A DNA stretch of 5,706 bases from contig NVWZ01000003.1 of NCBI GenBank assembly GCA_002746365.1, forward strand, positions 49,761 to 55,466. Reading direction: 5' to 3'. This document shows positions 5,628 through 5,706 of the stretch, one piece after another (within the stretch, counting starts at the first letter, position 1; each line of letters starts with the position of its first letter). Position numbers and translations under genes: made by a program. Below the pieces are notes generated by a model. That model made no database searches, was not told the origin of the DNA, and saw only the letters and a program-made list of their open reading frames with translations. Source of the DNA: Thiotrichaceae bacterium. GTDB taxonomy: Bacteria > Pseudomonadota > Gammaproteobacteria > SZUA-229.

Positions 5628-5706
5628 TTATTTAGCGGCGATAACATAACCGATTCCGCGCACTGTTTTTATAAGTTCAGCATAAAATTTCTTACGCAGA
5701 TGATGG
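5628..5706 (-). CDS. OmpR/PhoB-type response regulator, C-terminal 25 residues
   Basis: Only the end is inside the window: HHLRKKFYAELIKTVRGIGY then VIAAK and TAA at 5630-5628. The LRKK...IKTVRG-GY pattern is the last helix and hairpin wing of the OmpR-family DNA-binding domain, and HHLR-K is usual in QseB/PmrA-like regulators. It lies directly upstream of the histidine kinase in the same direction, with 1 nt between stop and the preferred kinase start, the standard order for a cognate pair. The receiver domain lies beyond the right edge. Confidence 0.9.
   Translation of the reverse strand, partial: HHLRKKFYAELIKTVRGIGYVIAAK

Noticed and set aside
5627..5647. Upstream ATG for the histidine kinase at 5647
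   Set aside because: It overlaps the response regulator gene by 20 nt and adds MLSPLNN before a typical kinase start. ATG 5626, 1 nt after the regulator stop, fits better, though 5647 cannot be excluded.

Overview
The window looks like chromosomal DNA from a Gram-negative proteobacterium, most likely a gammaproteobacterium with an AT-rich genome. The reasons are a MipA/OmpV-type outer-membrane protein, a lipoprotein with a lipobox, a QseBC-like two-component pair, an EAL-domain c-di-GMP phosphodiesterase, and textbook sigma-70 promoters. I cannot name the species.

Layout. (1) Positions 1-1436, minus strand: a two-gene operon. A DUF6502-family protein with a predicted helix-turn-helix (633-1436) is followed 4 nt later by a lipoprotein with DUF5666-like repeats (628 down to the window edge, incomplete). 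The lipoprotein's ribosome binding site lies inside the last codons of the DUF6502 gene. (2) Positions 1437-1556: a divergent control region. It holds the DUF6502 promoter with a palindrome over its -10 box, and a separate 9-bp inverted repeat on the side of the next gene. (3) Positions 1557-2372, plus strand: the MipA/OmpV protein. (4) Positions 2373-2604: no gene, RNA or convincing terminator seen. (5) Positions 2605-3043, plus strand: a second promoter and palindrome of the same design, followed by a decayed second copy of the DUF6502 gene with frameshift, stops and deletions. (6) Positions 3096-3932, plus strand: a stand-alone EAL protein with all recognisable catalytic residues, placed where the second DUF6502 copy fades out. 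(7) Positions 3933-4210: no intact gene, but an orphan c-type cytochrome tail (CVSCH), a doubtful histidine-kinase tail on the minus strand, and a hairpin that may be a terminator. (8) Positions 4211-5706, minus strand: a sensor histidine kinase and the last 25 residues of its OmpR-type response regulator, upstream and cut by the window edge.

The most interesting signal is regulatory. The intact DUF6502 gene and its decayed relative, about 1.2 kb apart on opposite strands, share a promoter of the form TTGACA/T - 16 bp - TATAAT. In both, an inverted repeat (TTGGGA...TCCCAA) is centred on the -10 box and the ATG sits where transcription should start. This suggests that DUF6502 proteins bind this palindrome and repress their own leaderless mRNA. 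It also suggests that the orphan copy of the switch now lies upstream of a c-di-GMP phosphodiesterase. All functional links are inference from sequence; nothing was searched or computed beyond hand reading.
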